Assembly: GCF_021646685.1 (NCBI RefSeq)
Contig: NZ_JAKJHW010000001.1
Span: 310,001 to 374,000, forward strand
Origin: Pseudalkalibacillus salsuginis
GTDB lineage: Bacteria > Bacillota > Bacilli > Bacillales > Fictibacillaceae
DNA length: 64,000 bases
Direction of reading: 5' to 3'
Shown piece by piece: positions 42,822-51,825 of this stretch (position 1 is the first letter of the stretch; the number at the start of each line of letters is the position of its first letter). A model generated the notes under the pieces. It made no database searches and was not told the DNA's origin. It was given only the letters and a program-made list of their open reading frames with translations. Both the position numbers and the translations under genes were made by a program.

Positions 42822-43754
42822 TCAATATTCCTCCCTGTACCTACGAGAAACATACTGTGCAATCAAGTTCATAATTAGTGTGAAGACAAATAACGTCATA
42901 GCAACAGCATATAAACTGTAGTATAGAGTTGAACCTGCTGGTGCCTCTCCACCGGTAACTTCAACAATATACGCCGTCATCGTCTGCATGGACTGAGTGA
43001 CATCGAAGGTAAAGTTTTTTGAACTCCCACTTGCGATTGTCACGATCATGGTTTCACCAATCGCACGTGATATAGCTAGTACAAACGATGCAACGATACC
43101 GGAGATCGCAGCAGGAATGACGATTTTAAAAGTAACCTCAAGCCTTGTAGCTCCGAGTGCTGATGCACCTTGCCTCATCTCTGATGGTACAGAACTCATT
43201 GCGTCCTCTGAAAGTGAGGCTACCATCGGAATGATCATTACCCCCATCACAATACCAGGACTTAAAATATTGGTTGGTTCCAATCCCGGTATGATCGACC
43301 GTAATAAAGGCGTAACAAATGTAAAGGCGAAAAAACCATATACGATAGTTGGAATACCTGCAAGGATTTCTAATAAAGGCTTAAACGTCCTTCTTATCCT
43401 ATCTGAAGCATATTCACTTAAATAAACGGCTGTCATAAGGCCGATCGGTATCGCAACAATCATAGCAATGACCGTAGAAATCAAGGTACCGGTCAATAAC
43501 GGCAATACGCCGAACTGTGCATCTGCACCTAAAGGTTTTAATTTCGTTCCAGTAAAGAAATCAAGAAATGGGACTTGTTTGAAAAAAGCGATCGTCTCGA
43601 CTAATAAGGTAGACAAAATACCTACCGTAGTAAGAATGGATATGATTGCAATTGCTAATAGAATTTTCGGGATGATCTTCTCCCATATTCTTGTAAAATT
43701 CATTGTACTTCTGTTCTTTTGGATCATTTCGTTGACATTCAATTTCTTTTCCAA
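42822..43754 (-). CDS. pstC: Phosphate ABC transporter permease PstC
   Basis: A 310-residue permease partner of PstA with about six helices. The coupling loop MRQGASALGATRLEVTFKIV and the following AISRAIGETMIVTIASG are diagnostic. Start is TTG 43754, seven bases after AGGGG. It follows pstS by about 130 bp, a gap without obvious terminator. Confidence 0.95.
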   Translation of the reverse strand: MEKKLNVNEMIQKNRSTMNFTRIWEKIIPKILLAIAIISILTTVGILSTLLVETIAFFKQVPFLDFFTGTKLKPLGADAQFGVLPLLTGTLISTVIAMIVAIPIGLMTAVYLSEYASDRIRRTFKPLLEILAGIPTIVYGFFAFTFVTPLLRSIIPGLEPTNILSPGIVMGVMIIPMVASLSEDAMSSVPSEMRQGASALGATRLEVTFKIVIPAAISGIVASFVLAISRAIGETMIVTIASGSSKNFTFDVTQSMQTMTAYIVEVTGGEAPAGSTLYYSLYAVAMTLFVFTLIMNLIAQYVSRRYREEY

Positions 43755-43884
43755 TTTAGGACCCCTCTCACTCTAGACATTCTATATATTAGGGAATTTC
43801 ATTGTCTTTTTATATAAACAAGCCAAGAAGATGAGAAGTGCAACGACCCCTCATCCCCCTGTATTTTCCAATTAAGTGAATAGT

Positions 43885-44847
43885 TTATTTTTGCAACTCT
43901 TTTAGCTCATCTACTGTTTTTTTGTATTCTTCATCACTTAATGGGGCAAATCCAGTTTCCTTAGCAATTTCACCAGCATTTTCCATAGCGTAGATTGCAA
44001 AGTCTAATACTTGTGGTTTTTCTTTAGCCTGGTCTTCGTTCAAGTATGTGAATACTGGTCGTGTAAACGGACCATATTCACCATCTTCCTTGATTGTGTC
44101 GATGGAAGGTTCGACTGGTCCATCACCGAAATCGATTTTAACTGCCTTCACTTTGTCACTGTTACTTTCGTAATAACCGTAACCGAAGTATGCGATCGCA
44201 TTTTTATCTTTTGAAACCATATCTACAAGTGTTGAGTATTCTTGTTGAAGACTCACATCTTCTCTTAAAGGTTGCTCATCCAGGATTTTTTCGTAGAAGA
44301 ATTCATAAGTACCATGATTTTCATTCGGTCCATAAGCCTTGATTGGTTTATCAGGGAAGTCTGAGCGTACATCAGACCATTTCTTTTTATTTCCGCTAGC
44401 AAGGAAGATGTCAATTACTTCTTCTTCCGTAAGGTCGTCAATCCAATCATTATCTTTATTGACTACAATCGTGATCCCATCTAATGCAAGCTTTAACTCT
44501 TTATAGTTCATGCCAAGCTCTTCAGCTTTTGTTTTTTCTTCGTCTTTAATTTGGCGTGAGGCATTACTGAGATCCGTACCATTTTCAGCTAGAAACTTTT
44601 TAAATCCAGCACTTGAACCGGCACGTCCTACTTCAACAGAGACATTTTCTTGTTCATTTACCATATAATTCTCTGCTATTTTCGCCATCAATGGATAAAC
44701 TGTTCCAGATCCGTCTACAACTACACTACCTTCGAGTTCTTCATCACCGTTTGCAGATCCGCTTCCATCACCATTTCCACATGCTGTCGCAACGATGAGT
44801 AAAGCTGCCATCATCATGAAGAACGTGCTGCGTTTAAAAGCTTTCAT
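43885..44847 (-). CDS. pstS: Phosphate-binding lipoprotein PstS
   Basis: A 320-residue extracellular binding protein tethered by lipid. Signal peptide and lipobox are clear: FFMMMAALLIVATAC-GN with cleavage before Cys22. A Gly/Ser/Asp-rich spacer follows. Phosphate-binding blocks include VVDGSGTVYPLMAKIAE near the mature start, GRAGSSAGFKKFL and the late HGTYEFFYEKIL. First gene of the pst operon, preceded by a four-repeat PhoP box. GGGGG lies before the ATG. Confidence 0.96.
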   Translation of the reverse strand: MKAFKRSTFFMMMAALLIVATACGNGDGSGSANGDEELEGSVVVDGSGTVYPLMAKIAENYMVNEQENVSVEVGRAGSSAGFKKFLAENGTDLSNASRQIKDEEKTKAEELGMNYKELKLALDGITIVVNKDNDWIDDLTEEEVIDIFLASGNKKKWSDVRSDFPDKPIKAYGPNENHGTYEFFYEKILDEQPLREDVSLQQEYSTLVDMVSKDKNAIAYFGYGYYESNSDKVKAVKIDFGDGPVEPSIDTIKEDGEYGPFTRPVFTYLNEDQAKEKPQVLDFAIYAMENAGEIAKETGFAPLSDEEYKKTVDELKELQK

Positions 44848-44940
44848 TTTGAAATCCCCCTGGTTTTTTATTGGTTGATGGAGGTATTTATGAGAAAAGT
44901 ATGGTTCTCTTAACCTCCTATGGGCGAATGCCCTACATTG

Positions 44941-44997
44941 CCTATAGTAACTTGGACTTATTAAGCATGTATAAACGAATTGTTAAGGTTTTGTAAA
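44941..44997 (-). promoter_or_regulatory. PhoP box and promoter of the pst operon
   Basis: Four direct repeats at exact 11-bp steps on the minus strand: TTTACA (44997-44992), TTAACA (44986-44981), TTTATA (44975-44970) and TTAATA (44964-44959). TATAGG (44946-44941) follows 12 bp later as the -10. This fits a PhoP-activated promoter that is used when phosphate is scarce. Confidence 0.92.
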
Positions 44998-45059
44998 GAT
45001 GTGTCGAATCATGTATATTTTTCTGTAATAGGCTGTATTTCTAAAAATGAATGCTGATA

Positions 45060-45180
45060 ACGAGATGAAAACTGGAATTATGCGAGAATCCTGCGGGAAG
45101 GAAGCCTAAGCGTGCTTGCATAATCAGGCTAATTCTGGGAATGATGTCCAGGCGTTTGCGCTTTTCTTTCGTCCGTGGAA
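45060..45180. repeat. Family B repeat and short family A remnant
   Basis: 45080-45125 has GAATCCTGCGGGAAGGAAGCC, a family B core. 45145-45169 reads, on the minus strand, AGAAAAGCGCAAACGCC joined to TGGACATC: the two ends of family A with the middle removed. Then CCGTGGAAAGCGAGTATATTTCC, another common Bacillaceae intergenic motif. No gene is seen in the 437-bp gap apart from these and the Pho box. Confidence 0.55.
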
Positions 45181-45239
45181 AGCGAGTATATTTCCAAATT
45201 GTTAAACAACAATCTATACGAAACCAGCCTTGTAAAAAG

Positions 45240-45275
45240 AAAAAGGATCACCCTGGCATACAGGGTAATCCTTGC
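45240..45275 (-). terminator. Terminator after pbpA
   Basis: AAGGATTACCCTG and CAGGGTGATCCTT (minus strand) around TATGC, followed by TTTTTC. Overlaps the end of the gene. Confidence 0.88.
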
Positions 45276-45284
45276 TGTTCATTA

Positions 45285-47336
45285 TTAATATGGGTCTTGA
45301 TTATTGTCTGAAGGTTTCTTGTCAGGTTGTTTAATGATCTCTTTCTTATGCCCCTCTTTTTTAATGTCAAAATAAGCATCCAAGATTGCCCGGCCGATCT
45401 TATTGTTGATCCCGCCTTCTTCAGCATATGGACTGACAACGACAAATGCGACTTCTGGATTATCATATGGAGCATAACCGACTAGTGAGAGCAGGTAAGA
45501 ATCACCATCATATTGTGCTGTACCTGTTTTACCAGCAGCTTCGTATCCTTTCGTATTTTTAAAATAAGAGCCGGCTGTACCTTTCGTCGTATTCATAACC
45601 ATATAAAGGCCTTTTTGGACCCTTTCGATCCATTCTGGCTTCATATCAATACGGTTTAATATATTTGGTTGGAATTCATAAGCTGTATCGCCTTGTTCAT
45701 CAGCGCTAATACCTGGTTTTTTGATTTCCTTTAATAGATGGGGTTGCATACGATAGCCGCCATTGGCAATTGTCGAGATATACTGGACCATTTGCATCGG
45801 TGTATACGTATCAAATTGTCCAATCCCCATATCCATCAAGTTACCAAGTGCTTGAGATCCTCCGTTATAGCCATCATCTTCATATGGTAGATCGATCCCT
45901 GTAGGAACTCCTAAACCGAATTGATTAAAATAATATCGCATCGTTTCAAAAGCTTCCTGACGATTATTGAATCCTCTTTTATTCTCAAAATCATAACCAG
46001 CGATCCTCATTGCAATACGGAACATGTAAACGTTGGAAGATTGCTGCAGTGCTTCAATATCATTCACATATCCCATATTCCGATAGGATTTTTTAATCGG
46101 TGTGCCTGGTAATTCCAGGGGTGTATCATATAATACTGTACCGGGTTCAATTACACCCGTTTGATACCCTGTCAAAACTGTGGCCCCTTTTACTGTAGAA
46201 CCCATCGGATACTGATTGTAGACATTCCCGAATGGGGCATCCTGGAACTTACCATCTTCTAATACTTTACCAACCATAGAGTAGATTTCACCTGTATGAG
46301 GATTAGCCATAATTACGAAAGAACTGCTTAACTTATTGTTAGCTGCATATTTTTGCCGGGCATCCAAGATTTCACGTTCTACGATCTTTTCGACTCTCTT
46401 TTGAAGTTCCATATCGAAGGTCAGAATGATATCCTGGCCTCTTGAGCCCTGATCCTCTATTGGCTTGCCGATTGGATTTCCAGATTTATCAGTAACATAG
46501 TTGATTTTCGTTTTCGTTCCTCGAAGGACCGATTCATATTGTTCCTCAAGAAAGCTGGTCCCTACTAAGTCGTTACGGTCGTTCCCCTCTAATACATAGC
46601 CGTCGATCAATTCACTTGGAATTTGGCCAACCTTTCCAAAGATCGATTTAAGTGTCCCTTCGTAAGGATAGGTTCTTTGTGCATCCGGTTTGATATCGAT
46701 CTTTCCATCAAACTCCTCCAGATGCTCGCTGACCACTGCAATTTCCTTTTGAGGCACGTCGACTTTTACACGCTGTGGTGTCAGGGAATAGCCTCTTATC
46801 ATTTCACGCCAAATTGCCGCGATTTCTTTATCTTCTTTTGAAAGATTCAATTCATCTGCTTCAAGGCGATCAATGACGAGGAGATATTGTTCTTTATCAT
46901 TAAGTTCATCCATTTCTTTTTTTGTGAGAAGCTTTTCATAAATTTTACGCTGATCAGCTCTATAGGATAAGTAAAAGTCTTTCTTATCCCTTTTTGTCAG
47001 CTCATCTGTGTCCTTTTCAATATATCCGGATAATTTTTTTGCTATTTGATACATCTCATCTGGCTTCATATTATCAGTTCGAGTAAATGTAATCGAAAAC
47101 ACTGGTTCGTTATCTACTACTACCCGTCCATATCGATCATACATCTTACCGCGAGGCGCATCCAATTTTGCGGTGACATTCTCTTGCCGTTCTGCTTCGG
47201 CTTTGAAAGAATCACCGTAGACGATCTGAACGACCCCTAATCTTAAAATCAGGGTCGTAAACAATAAAAAAACTGCTAAAAACAGTATGTTCAAGCGAAA
47301 AGGAACGTGGCTTTTCTTTTTTTTCTTCGCCTCCAT
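45285..47336 (-). CDS. pbpA: Class B penicillin-binding protein, PBP2A-like
   Basis: A 683-residue transpeptidase for side-wall peptidoglycan. One membrane anchor (about residues 15-38, [18 protein letters not shown]), then the dimerisation domain ([19 protein letters not shown]), and the transpeptidase domain with PMGSTVKGA (active-site Ser-x-x-Lys), QSSNVYM (SxN) and [10 protein letters not shown] (KTG). A GGAGAGAGG site precedes the ATG at 47336; the longer frame is not supported. Its place beside pst and the MFS gene matches pbpA of B. subtilis. Confidence 0.94.
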   Translation of the reverse strand: MEAKKKKKSHVPFRLNILFLAVFLLFTTLILRLGVVQIVYGDSFKAEAERQENVTAKLDAPRGKMYDRYGRVVVDNEPVFSITFTRTDNMKPDEMYQIAKKLSGYIEKDTDELTKRDKKDFYLSYRADQRKIYEKLLTKKEMDELNDKEQYLLVIDRLEADELNLSKEDKEIAAIWREMIRGYSLTPQRVKVDVPQKEIAVVSEHLEEFDGKIDIKPDAQRTYPYEGTLKSIFGKVGQIPSELIDGYVLEGNDRNDLVGTSFLEEQYESVLRGTKTKINYVTDKSGNPIGKPIEDQGSRGQDIILTFDMELQKRVEKIVEREILDARQKYAANNKLSSSFVIMANPHTGEIYSMVGKVLEDGKFQDAPFGNVYNQYPMGSTVKGATVLTGYQTGVIEPGTVLYDTPLELPGTPIKKSYRNMGYVNDIEALQQSSNVYMFRIAMRIAGYDFENKRGFNNRQEAFETMRYYFNQFGLGVPTGIDLPYEDDGYNGGSQALGNLMDMGIGQFDTYTPMQMVQYISTIANGGYRMQPHLLKEIKKPGISADEQGDTAYEFQPNILNRIDMKPEWIERVQKGLYMVMNTTKGTAGSYFKNTKGYEAAGKTGTAQYDGDSYLLSLVGYAPYDNPEVAFVVVSPYAEEGGINNKIGRAILDAYFDIKKEGHKKEIIKQPDKKPSDNNQDPY

Positions 47337-47439
47337 ATCCTCTCTCCTTTTATGTAAAATAGACACCTCGAAAGGTGCCTTTATATGACGGAAACGCCAT
47401 TATATTGTAACGCAGTTATATATTAAAAAAAAGATTAAC

Positions 47440-48702
47440 TTATACATTTGATCCATTTTCGTTCGATAGTACGACTGGTTCTTCTGGAATCGGGTTCAAA
47501 TTGATTTTCCGGACAAATAAATAGATGAGTGAATGTCCCATTCCAATGATCGGGATTAGATAGGGTATGCTTTTTTGCTCATCAAATAATGTAATAGTAA
47601 TAATAAACAGTACAATTGAAGTAATTCTTCCGTAATTGAGATATAATTCCCGCACGACAATGTACTCGATACGCATTTCCCTGGCATTCCAGCTTCGTCC
47701 TATTACATCGTATGTCAAGGAGACATAAGGCACCAACAGGATCGGATAAGCGATGGATATGATCACTCCATATGTCAGCAGTTTGGCGAATGTCAACTCG
47801 AAGATAATCAAGGCTAAAGCAGCGTATAAGATGATCCCCCCTACTAATATCGCCTTTTTCCGGTAAGAAGACTTTATATACCGTGTAGCCATATAATAGG
47901 CTAAAAAAGATACAGCAGAGTTGATCAAACCGTATGTCCCCAACGCCAATTCACTATTTGTGGTGATGAATACCCACACGACGATGACAAAGACGAAGGT
48001 CCCTTCACGTAACCCTTGAAAGAAATGGGCATACAGGATACGGTTCCAATTCGGATTTTTTTTCCGTTCTTTAATGATCCGCACAAAAGAATAAATCCCT
48101 TTCGCAGTCCGACGATTCAGCATAAAACTCATGATCACTGCCGCAAAAAACAAGCCTAAAGATATCGCAAAAATGGTTTTATAACCGATCATCTTATCCA
48201 TCCTCGTAATAATCCAACCGGCTAGAAAAGGTCCGACCATGCCCGCAAAAGAAGTAAGCAGTCCTAGAAATCCATTAAAAAAATCTCTCGTATCAGGCTC
48301 TGTGATTTCGAACGTAAGAACATTGAACGCAAGCCAATAAAACCCCATTCCAATACCAAGCAAACCCCCGAGGAGGATAAGGAAATCCTCTGCCCTTGCA
48401 CCGAGTAACAAGACAGTTAAGTAAAATATCGATAAACTGATAACCCCTAATCTCAAGACAATAACACGATCGATCCGTTTAGCTAACCGCCCTGCAAATA
48501 TGAATGTAATGGGTTGAAAGATCACAATAGATAAGTTGTATATTGCTATATCAATGAATTTACCCGACTGTTTCCAAAGAAAAACATTGACGAATGTATT
48601 TGATAAAGCAATGCTCAATGCATATAAACCGCCGATAATCAAAAGAAACATCAAATCTTTTGTTACTTCAATATTGCCGATCATTTTTTGTAATGCCTTC
48701 AT
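47440..48702 (-). CDS. yqgE: MFS transporter (YqgE-like)
   Basis: A 420-residue major facilitator protein with twelve predicted helices. The loop between helices 2 and 3 carries AGRLAKRIDRVIVLR, a variant of the MFS A-motif. A long charged central loop (MLNRRTAKGIYSFVRIIKER) separates the halves. The substrate is unknown. Located between pbpA and sodA as yqgE is in B. subtilis. Confidence 0.88.
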   Translation of the reverse strand: MKALQKMIGNIEVTKDLMFLLIIGGLYALSIALSNTFVNVFLWKQSGKFIDIAIYNLSIVIFQPITFIFAGRLAKRIDRVIVLRLGVISLSIFYLTVLLLGARAEDFLILLGGLLGIGMGFYWLAFNVLTFEITEPDTRDFFNGFLGLLTSFAGMVGPFLAGWIITRMDKMIGYKTIFAISLGLFFAAVIMSFMLNRRTAKGIYSFVRIIKERKKNPNWNRILYAHFFQGLREGTFVFVIVVWVFITTNSELALGTYGLINSAVSFLAYYMATRYIKSSYRKKAILVGGIILYAALALIIFELTFAKLLTYGVIISIAYPILLVPYVSLTYDVIGRSWNAREMRIEYIVVRELYLNYGRITSIVLFIITITLFDEQKSIPYLIPIIGMGHSLIYLFVRKINLNPIPEEPVVLSNENGSNV

Positions 48703-48838
48703 AAGAACGACTCCCCTTTACTTACAACCCTAGTTTTCCTTAAACTGACGACGTTATTCTTAATTAAGGATTTGGATAAAGTCGGAAATCGCTGTGTAAA
48801 CACAACTATCTATGGCAAAGATGTAAAAAAAAGGAGGG

Positions 48839-49180
48839 ATGACCATATACGAATTTTACATTTTTCGTTCAAAAGATTGTTTTAGGACAGATATAGAACA
48901 TATGATTCAGGCAATAGTGATGAATTATGCCAAAGAGAAAAAATGTGACTATTTCGAACAACAAGCGGGCTGGGAAGTACTCTATCGCGTCGTAAATGAG
49001 ACTGTAACCGTATTTTACAATGGCGATCAGTATGTATTGCGTTCAGATGAAGATTTTGAAGATGGGAATGTATTGCTGGATGAGATCATCGGAATGTGTC
49101 TGAAGGAAAATTATTGGATCAAGTTAATCCATTTGTCCAATGTCCTGCACACAAAAATTAGAGGACATATGTTCCGCTAA
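48839..49180 (+). CDS. Uncharacterised protein, ribosome site unusually close
   Basis: A 113-residue soluble protein I do not recognise. It reads YEFYIFRSKDCFRTDIEHM then AGWEVLYRVVNETVTVFYNG. AAAGGAGGG directly abuts the ATG at 48839 (1 bp), too close for good initiation; the next codon that could serve in frame at a usual distance is ATA at 48845. The last codons (IRGHMFR) run into the 52-bp repeat that follows, so the natural C-terminus may have been altered. Confidence 0.5.
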   Translation: MTIYEFYIFRSKDCFRTDIEHMIQAIVMNYAKEKKCDYFEQQAGWEVLYRVVNETVTVFYNGDQYVLRSDEDFEDGNVLLDEIIGMCLKENYWIKLIHLSNVLHTKIRGHMFR

Positions 49181-49290
49181 TTGTGACAGAAAGGCGTGTT
49201 TTGGAGAATTTGAGGACCATTGTTCCGTTACCCGTGAACAAGGCTTGTGATTTTAAATGAATTTAAGGCTCTTGTGTCCGTTAACCTTTT
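49158..49290. repeat. Degenerate repeat of about 52 bp, 2.5 units
   Basis: GAGGACATATGTTCCGCTAA (49161), AGGACCATTGTTCCGTTACC (49212) and AGGCTCTTGTGTCCGTTAAC (49265) recur at about 51-53 bp. The first lies at the end of the uncharacterised gene. Similar TGTTCCGTTA motifs are common between genes in Bacillaceae, from memory. Confidence 0.5.
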
Positions 49291-49297
49291 TATGAAA

Positions 49298-49335
49298 CCA
49301 AAAGAACACCCCGCCTGGAATACAGGTCGGGGTGT
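49298..49335 (-). terminator. Terminator after sodA
   Basis: ACACCCCGACCTG and CAGGCGGGGTGT (minus strand) around TATTC, then TTCTTTTGG. Eighteen bases past the stop. Confidence 0.88.
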
Positions 49336-49352
49336 GCCCTACTAGTAAAAAT

Positions 49353-49964
49353 TTACTTAGCTTCTTGGAAACGTTTTTCAACTTCATCCCAATTGACAAC
49401 ATTCCAAAATGCCGCAATATAATCAGGACGACGATTTTGATAGTTAAGGTAGTAAGCGTGCTCCCAAACGTCAAGTCCAAGGATTGGTGTCTTACCATCC
49501 ATTAATGGAGTATCTTGGTTCGGTGTGCTTGTCACTTCAAGCTCACCATTGTTGACAACAAGCCATGCCCAGCCCGATCCAAAACGACCAGTTGCTGCAG
49601 CAGTAAATTCATCTTGGAACTTTTCGAAGCTTCCAAATTTAGAATTGATGGCATCCGCTACTTCCCCTGTAGGAGTTCCTCCACCATTCGGGCTTAAAAG
49701 TTGCCAGAACAATGTGTGGTTGGCGTGTCCTCCACCATTATTACGTACAGCCGTTCGGATGTTTTCAGGAACAGCGTCTAAATTGCTGACAAGTGAATCA
49801 ATTCCTTTGTCTTGTAGATCGGCATGTCCTTCAAGTGCACTATTCAGCTTTGTTACATACGTGTTGTGGTGTTTACCATGGTGGATTTTCATTGTTTCTT
49901 CGTCGATGTGTGGTTCTAAAGCGTTAAACTCATATGGTAGTGCTGGTAGTTCGTATTTTGCCAT
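49353..49964 (-). CDS. sodA: Superoxide dismutase (Mn/Fe)
   Basis: A 203-residue cytoplasmic superoxide dismutase. Metal ligands: His in [11 protein letters not shown], His in HANHTLFW, and [15 protein letters not shown] (Asp and His). GGHANH and the Gly-Gly-Gly stretch before it fit the Mn type. The start is [13 protein letters not shown] at 49964, after AAGGAGGAG; the upstream ATG at 49997 is leader. Same location as sodA in B. subtilis. Confidence 0.97.
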   Translation of the reverse strand: MAKYELPALPYEFNALEPHIDEETMKIHHGKHHNTYVTKLNSALEGHADLQDKGIDSLVSNLDAVPENIRTAVRNNGGGHANHTLFWQLLSPNGGGTPTGEVADAINSKFGSFEKFQDEFTAAATGRFGSGWAWLVVNNGELEVTSTPNQDTPLMDGKTPILGLDVWEHAYYLNYQNRRPDYIAAFWNVVNWDEVEKRFQEAK

Positions 49965-50274
49965 TTGAATCTCCTCCTTTAAAAGTATGTAGTTCAAAGC
50001 ACGAAAACTGTGCCTTTAAACCTAACAATATCAAATTTACCCAGAGGATTCAATTTTAAAACACTGAGAGGTGGAGGCAGGTTGGATTATCAGGGGATGA
50101 AGAGGTCATCTAGTAAGATGTTTATACATACGGACTTTTGTAAATTGATTGCTGGATATGCTTGAATCATCCACATGAGAAAGCGTGAGCCTTACAAAAA
50201 GTTAACATTGCCAACAAAATGGGAAAATACCTGCATAAATTGAAATTGAGTCTACAAAAACCTTTATAAAACAC

Positions 50275-50301
50275 AAAAAACTTCTTATCTTCAAGAAGTT
50301 T
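50275..50301 (-). terminator. Terminator of the tRNA operon
   Basis: AAACTTCTTGAAGATAAG and AAGTTT form a stem followed by six T on the minus strand, a few bases past tRNA-Phe. The 310-bp gap from sodA to here holds nothing else that I can see. Confidence 0.88.
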
Positions 50302-50307
50302 GAAATA

Positions 50308-50383
<76 letters not shown>

Positions 50384-50479
50384 ATATACAGTTAAACTTA
50401 TTAAATTGGTTACACCCCTCCGGGTACTCCATATGTTCATTGAATGTCAGGCTATCCGACGTTGGCAATGAACTTAAAT

Positions 50480-50556
<77 letters not shown>

Positions 50557-50704
50557 ACGATAATAGTATACGGACGATGATTTTGTTTCAATGATGTTGA
50601 AGTATTAAAAAATTGGATACTACCTGTCCCTTCCTCTACAAGTTCCTTCTATCGAAGTTAGCTGCGTCGGGACAACTCATCGCTTATTCATGAAGTAACG
50701 TTCG

Positions 50705-50726
50705 TTGCTCCACCCCGCGACGATAT
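50705..50726 (-). pseudogene. Fragment of tRNA-fMet 5' end
   Basis: The minus strand repeats about 20 bp found at the tRNA-fMet start: ATCGTCGCGGGGTGGAGCA, which is the spacer plus the first 14 tRNA bases. It then diverges. No acceptor 3' arm or anticodon follows. Confidence 0.75.
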
Positions 50727-50754
50727 ACAATAAATTATGCTATAAAAATAAAAA

Positions 50755-50847
50755 TGGAGGAGGTAGAGGGATTCGAACCCCCGCGGGCTGTTACACCCCT
50801 GGCGGTTTTCAAGACCGCTCCCTTCAGCCAGACTTGGGTATACCTCC
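50755..50847 (-). tRNA. tRNA-Ser (TGA)
   Basis: 93 nt with CCA. Acceptor GGAGGTA/TACCTCC, anticodon loop CTTGAAA (TGA), long variable arm starting CAGGGGTGTAACAGCCC, as expected for serine tRNAs. Confidence 0.97.
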
Positions 50848-50857
50848 ATATGGTGAG

Positions 50858-50934
<77 letters not shown>

Positions 50935-50962
50935 ATGATTATGTACTTGTAAACAGGGTTGA

Positions 50963-51039
50963 TGGGGCGGCTGATGGGAATTGAACCCACGAATGCCGGA
51001 ACCACAATCCGGTGCGTTAACCACTTCGCCACAACCGCC
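50963..51039 (-). tRNA. tRNA-His (GTG)
   Basis: Acceptor GCGGTTG with an extra 5' G (G-1) opposite C73, diagnostic for histidine. Anticodon loop TTGTGGT. CCA encoded. Confidence 0.97.
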
Positions 51040-51053
51040 ATGCGTTTTGTTAA

Positions 51054-51130
51054 TGGTAGCGGCGGAGGGAATCGAACCCCCGACCTCACGGGTATGAACC
51101 GTACGCTCTAGCCAGCTGAGCTACACCGCC
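51054..51130 (-). tRNA. Elongator tRNA-Met (CAT)
   Basis: 77 nt with CCA. GGCGGTGTAGCTCAGCTGG body and anticodon loop TTCATAC; acceptor paired at position 1, so not an initiator. Confidence 0.95.
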
Positions 51131-51131
51131 A

Positions 51132-51206
51132 TGGCTCCACAGGCAGGACTCGAACCTGCGACCGATCGGTTAACAGCCGATAGCTCTACCACTGAGCTAC
51201 TGTGGA
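51132..51206 (-). tRNA. tRNA-Asn (GTT)
   Basis: 75 nt with CCA. Acceptor TCCACAG/CTGTGGA, anticodon loop CTGTTAA. First gene of the operon. Confidence 0.97.
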
Positions 51207-51232
51207 ATAAAATAATTTTAACGACAAGATTT

Positions 51233-51261
51233 AGCATAACATTTTTTGTGTTAGATGTCAA
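51233..51261 (-). promoter_or_regulatory. Promoter of the tRNA operon
   Basis: Perfect TTGACA (51261-51256), 17 bp, TATGCT (51238-51233), 26 bp before tRNA-Asn. No rRNA gene is nearby, so this is a separate tRNA operon. Confidence 0.92.
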
Positions 51262-51341
51262 TGTTTTTTCTCATCTTTCGACAAAAGGAAAACAGGGACA
51301 AGAACTAATATATCATGTTCTTCCCCTGTATGCAATACGTA

Positions 51342-51824
51342 TTATAAGACTTTCATTAGGAAATAAATGACCATTCCACTTTGAATGATGAATTTCACGG
51401 CACCACCGCCAATAAAACCTAACAAAGAACCGATACCCACTCGGACAGCCTGTTTCAAGTCGCCTTTTTGGTGTATCCATTCTCCTACAATCGCCCCGAC
51501 AAAAGGACCGATCAGAATTCCAATGATTGGTATGATAAAAGGACCGACAATAATACCGATTGTACTTCCCCATATAGCGTGTTTACTTCCGCCCCTTTTT
51601 TTCACCCCGAAATAATTACTCGCATAATCAGTGGCAAATAAAAGAAGGATGAGAATTCCTTGAATGATCCAAAACCAAAGACCTAAAGGGTCAAAACTGA
51701 ACATCCATCCATAGACAAGAAAGCCAGCGATAAGAAAAAGAGAGGCCGGTAAAACCGGATAAACAAGTCCAATGAAAGACAGGACAAATAATGATCCGAT
51801 TACCAGCCAAGCAATGATCGTCAT
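51342..51824 (-). CDS. yqgC: DUF456 membrane protein (YqgC-like)
   Basis: A 160-residue polytopic protein with Gly-rich helices (IIGILIGPFVGAIVGEWIHQ) that belong to DUF456; four or five membrane segments. Function unknown. It follows the Na/Pi cotransporter gene by 1 bp, so they are co-transcribed. GGAGAAG precedes the ATG. The location near sodA fits yqgC. Confidence 0.85.
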   Translation of the reverse strand: MTIIAWLVIGSLFVLSFIGLVYPVLPASLFLIAGFLVYGWMFSFDPLGLWFWIIQGILILLLFATDYASNYFGVKKRGGSKHAIWGSTIGIIVGPFIIPIIGILIGPFVGAIVGEWIHQKGDLKQAVRVGIGSLLGFIGGGAVKFIIQSGMVIYFLMKVL

Positions 51825-51825
51825 A

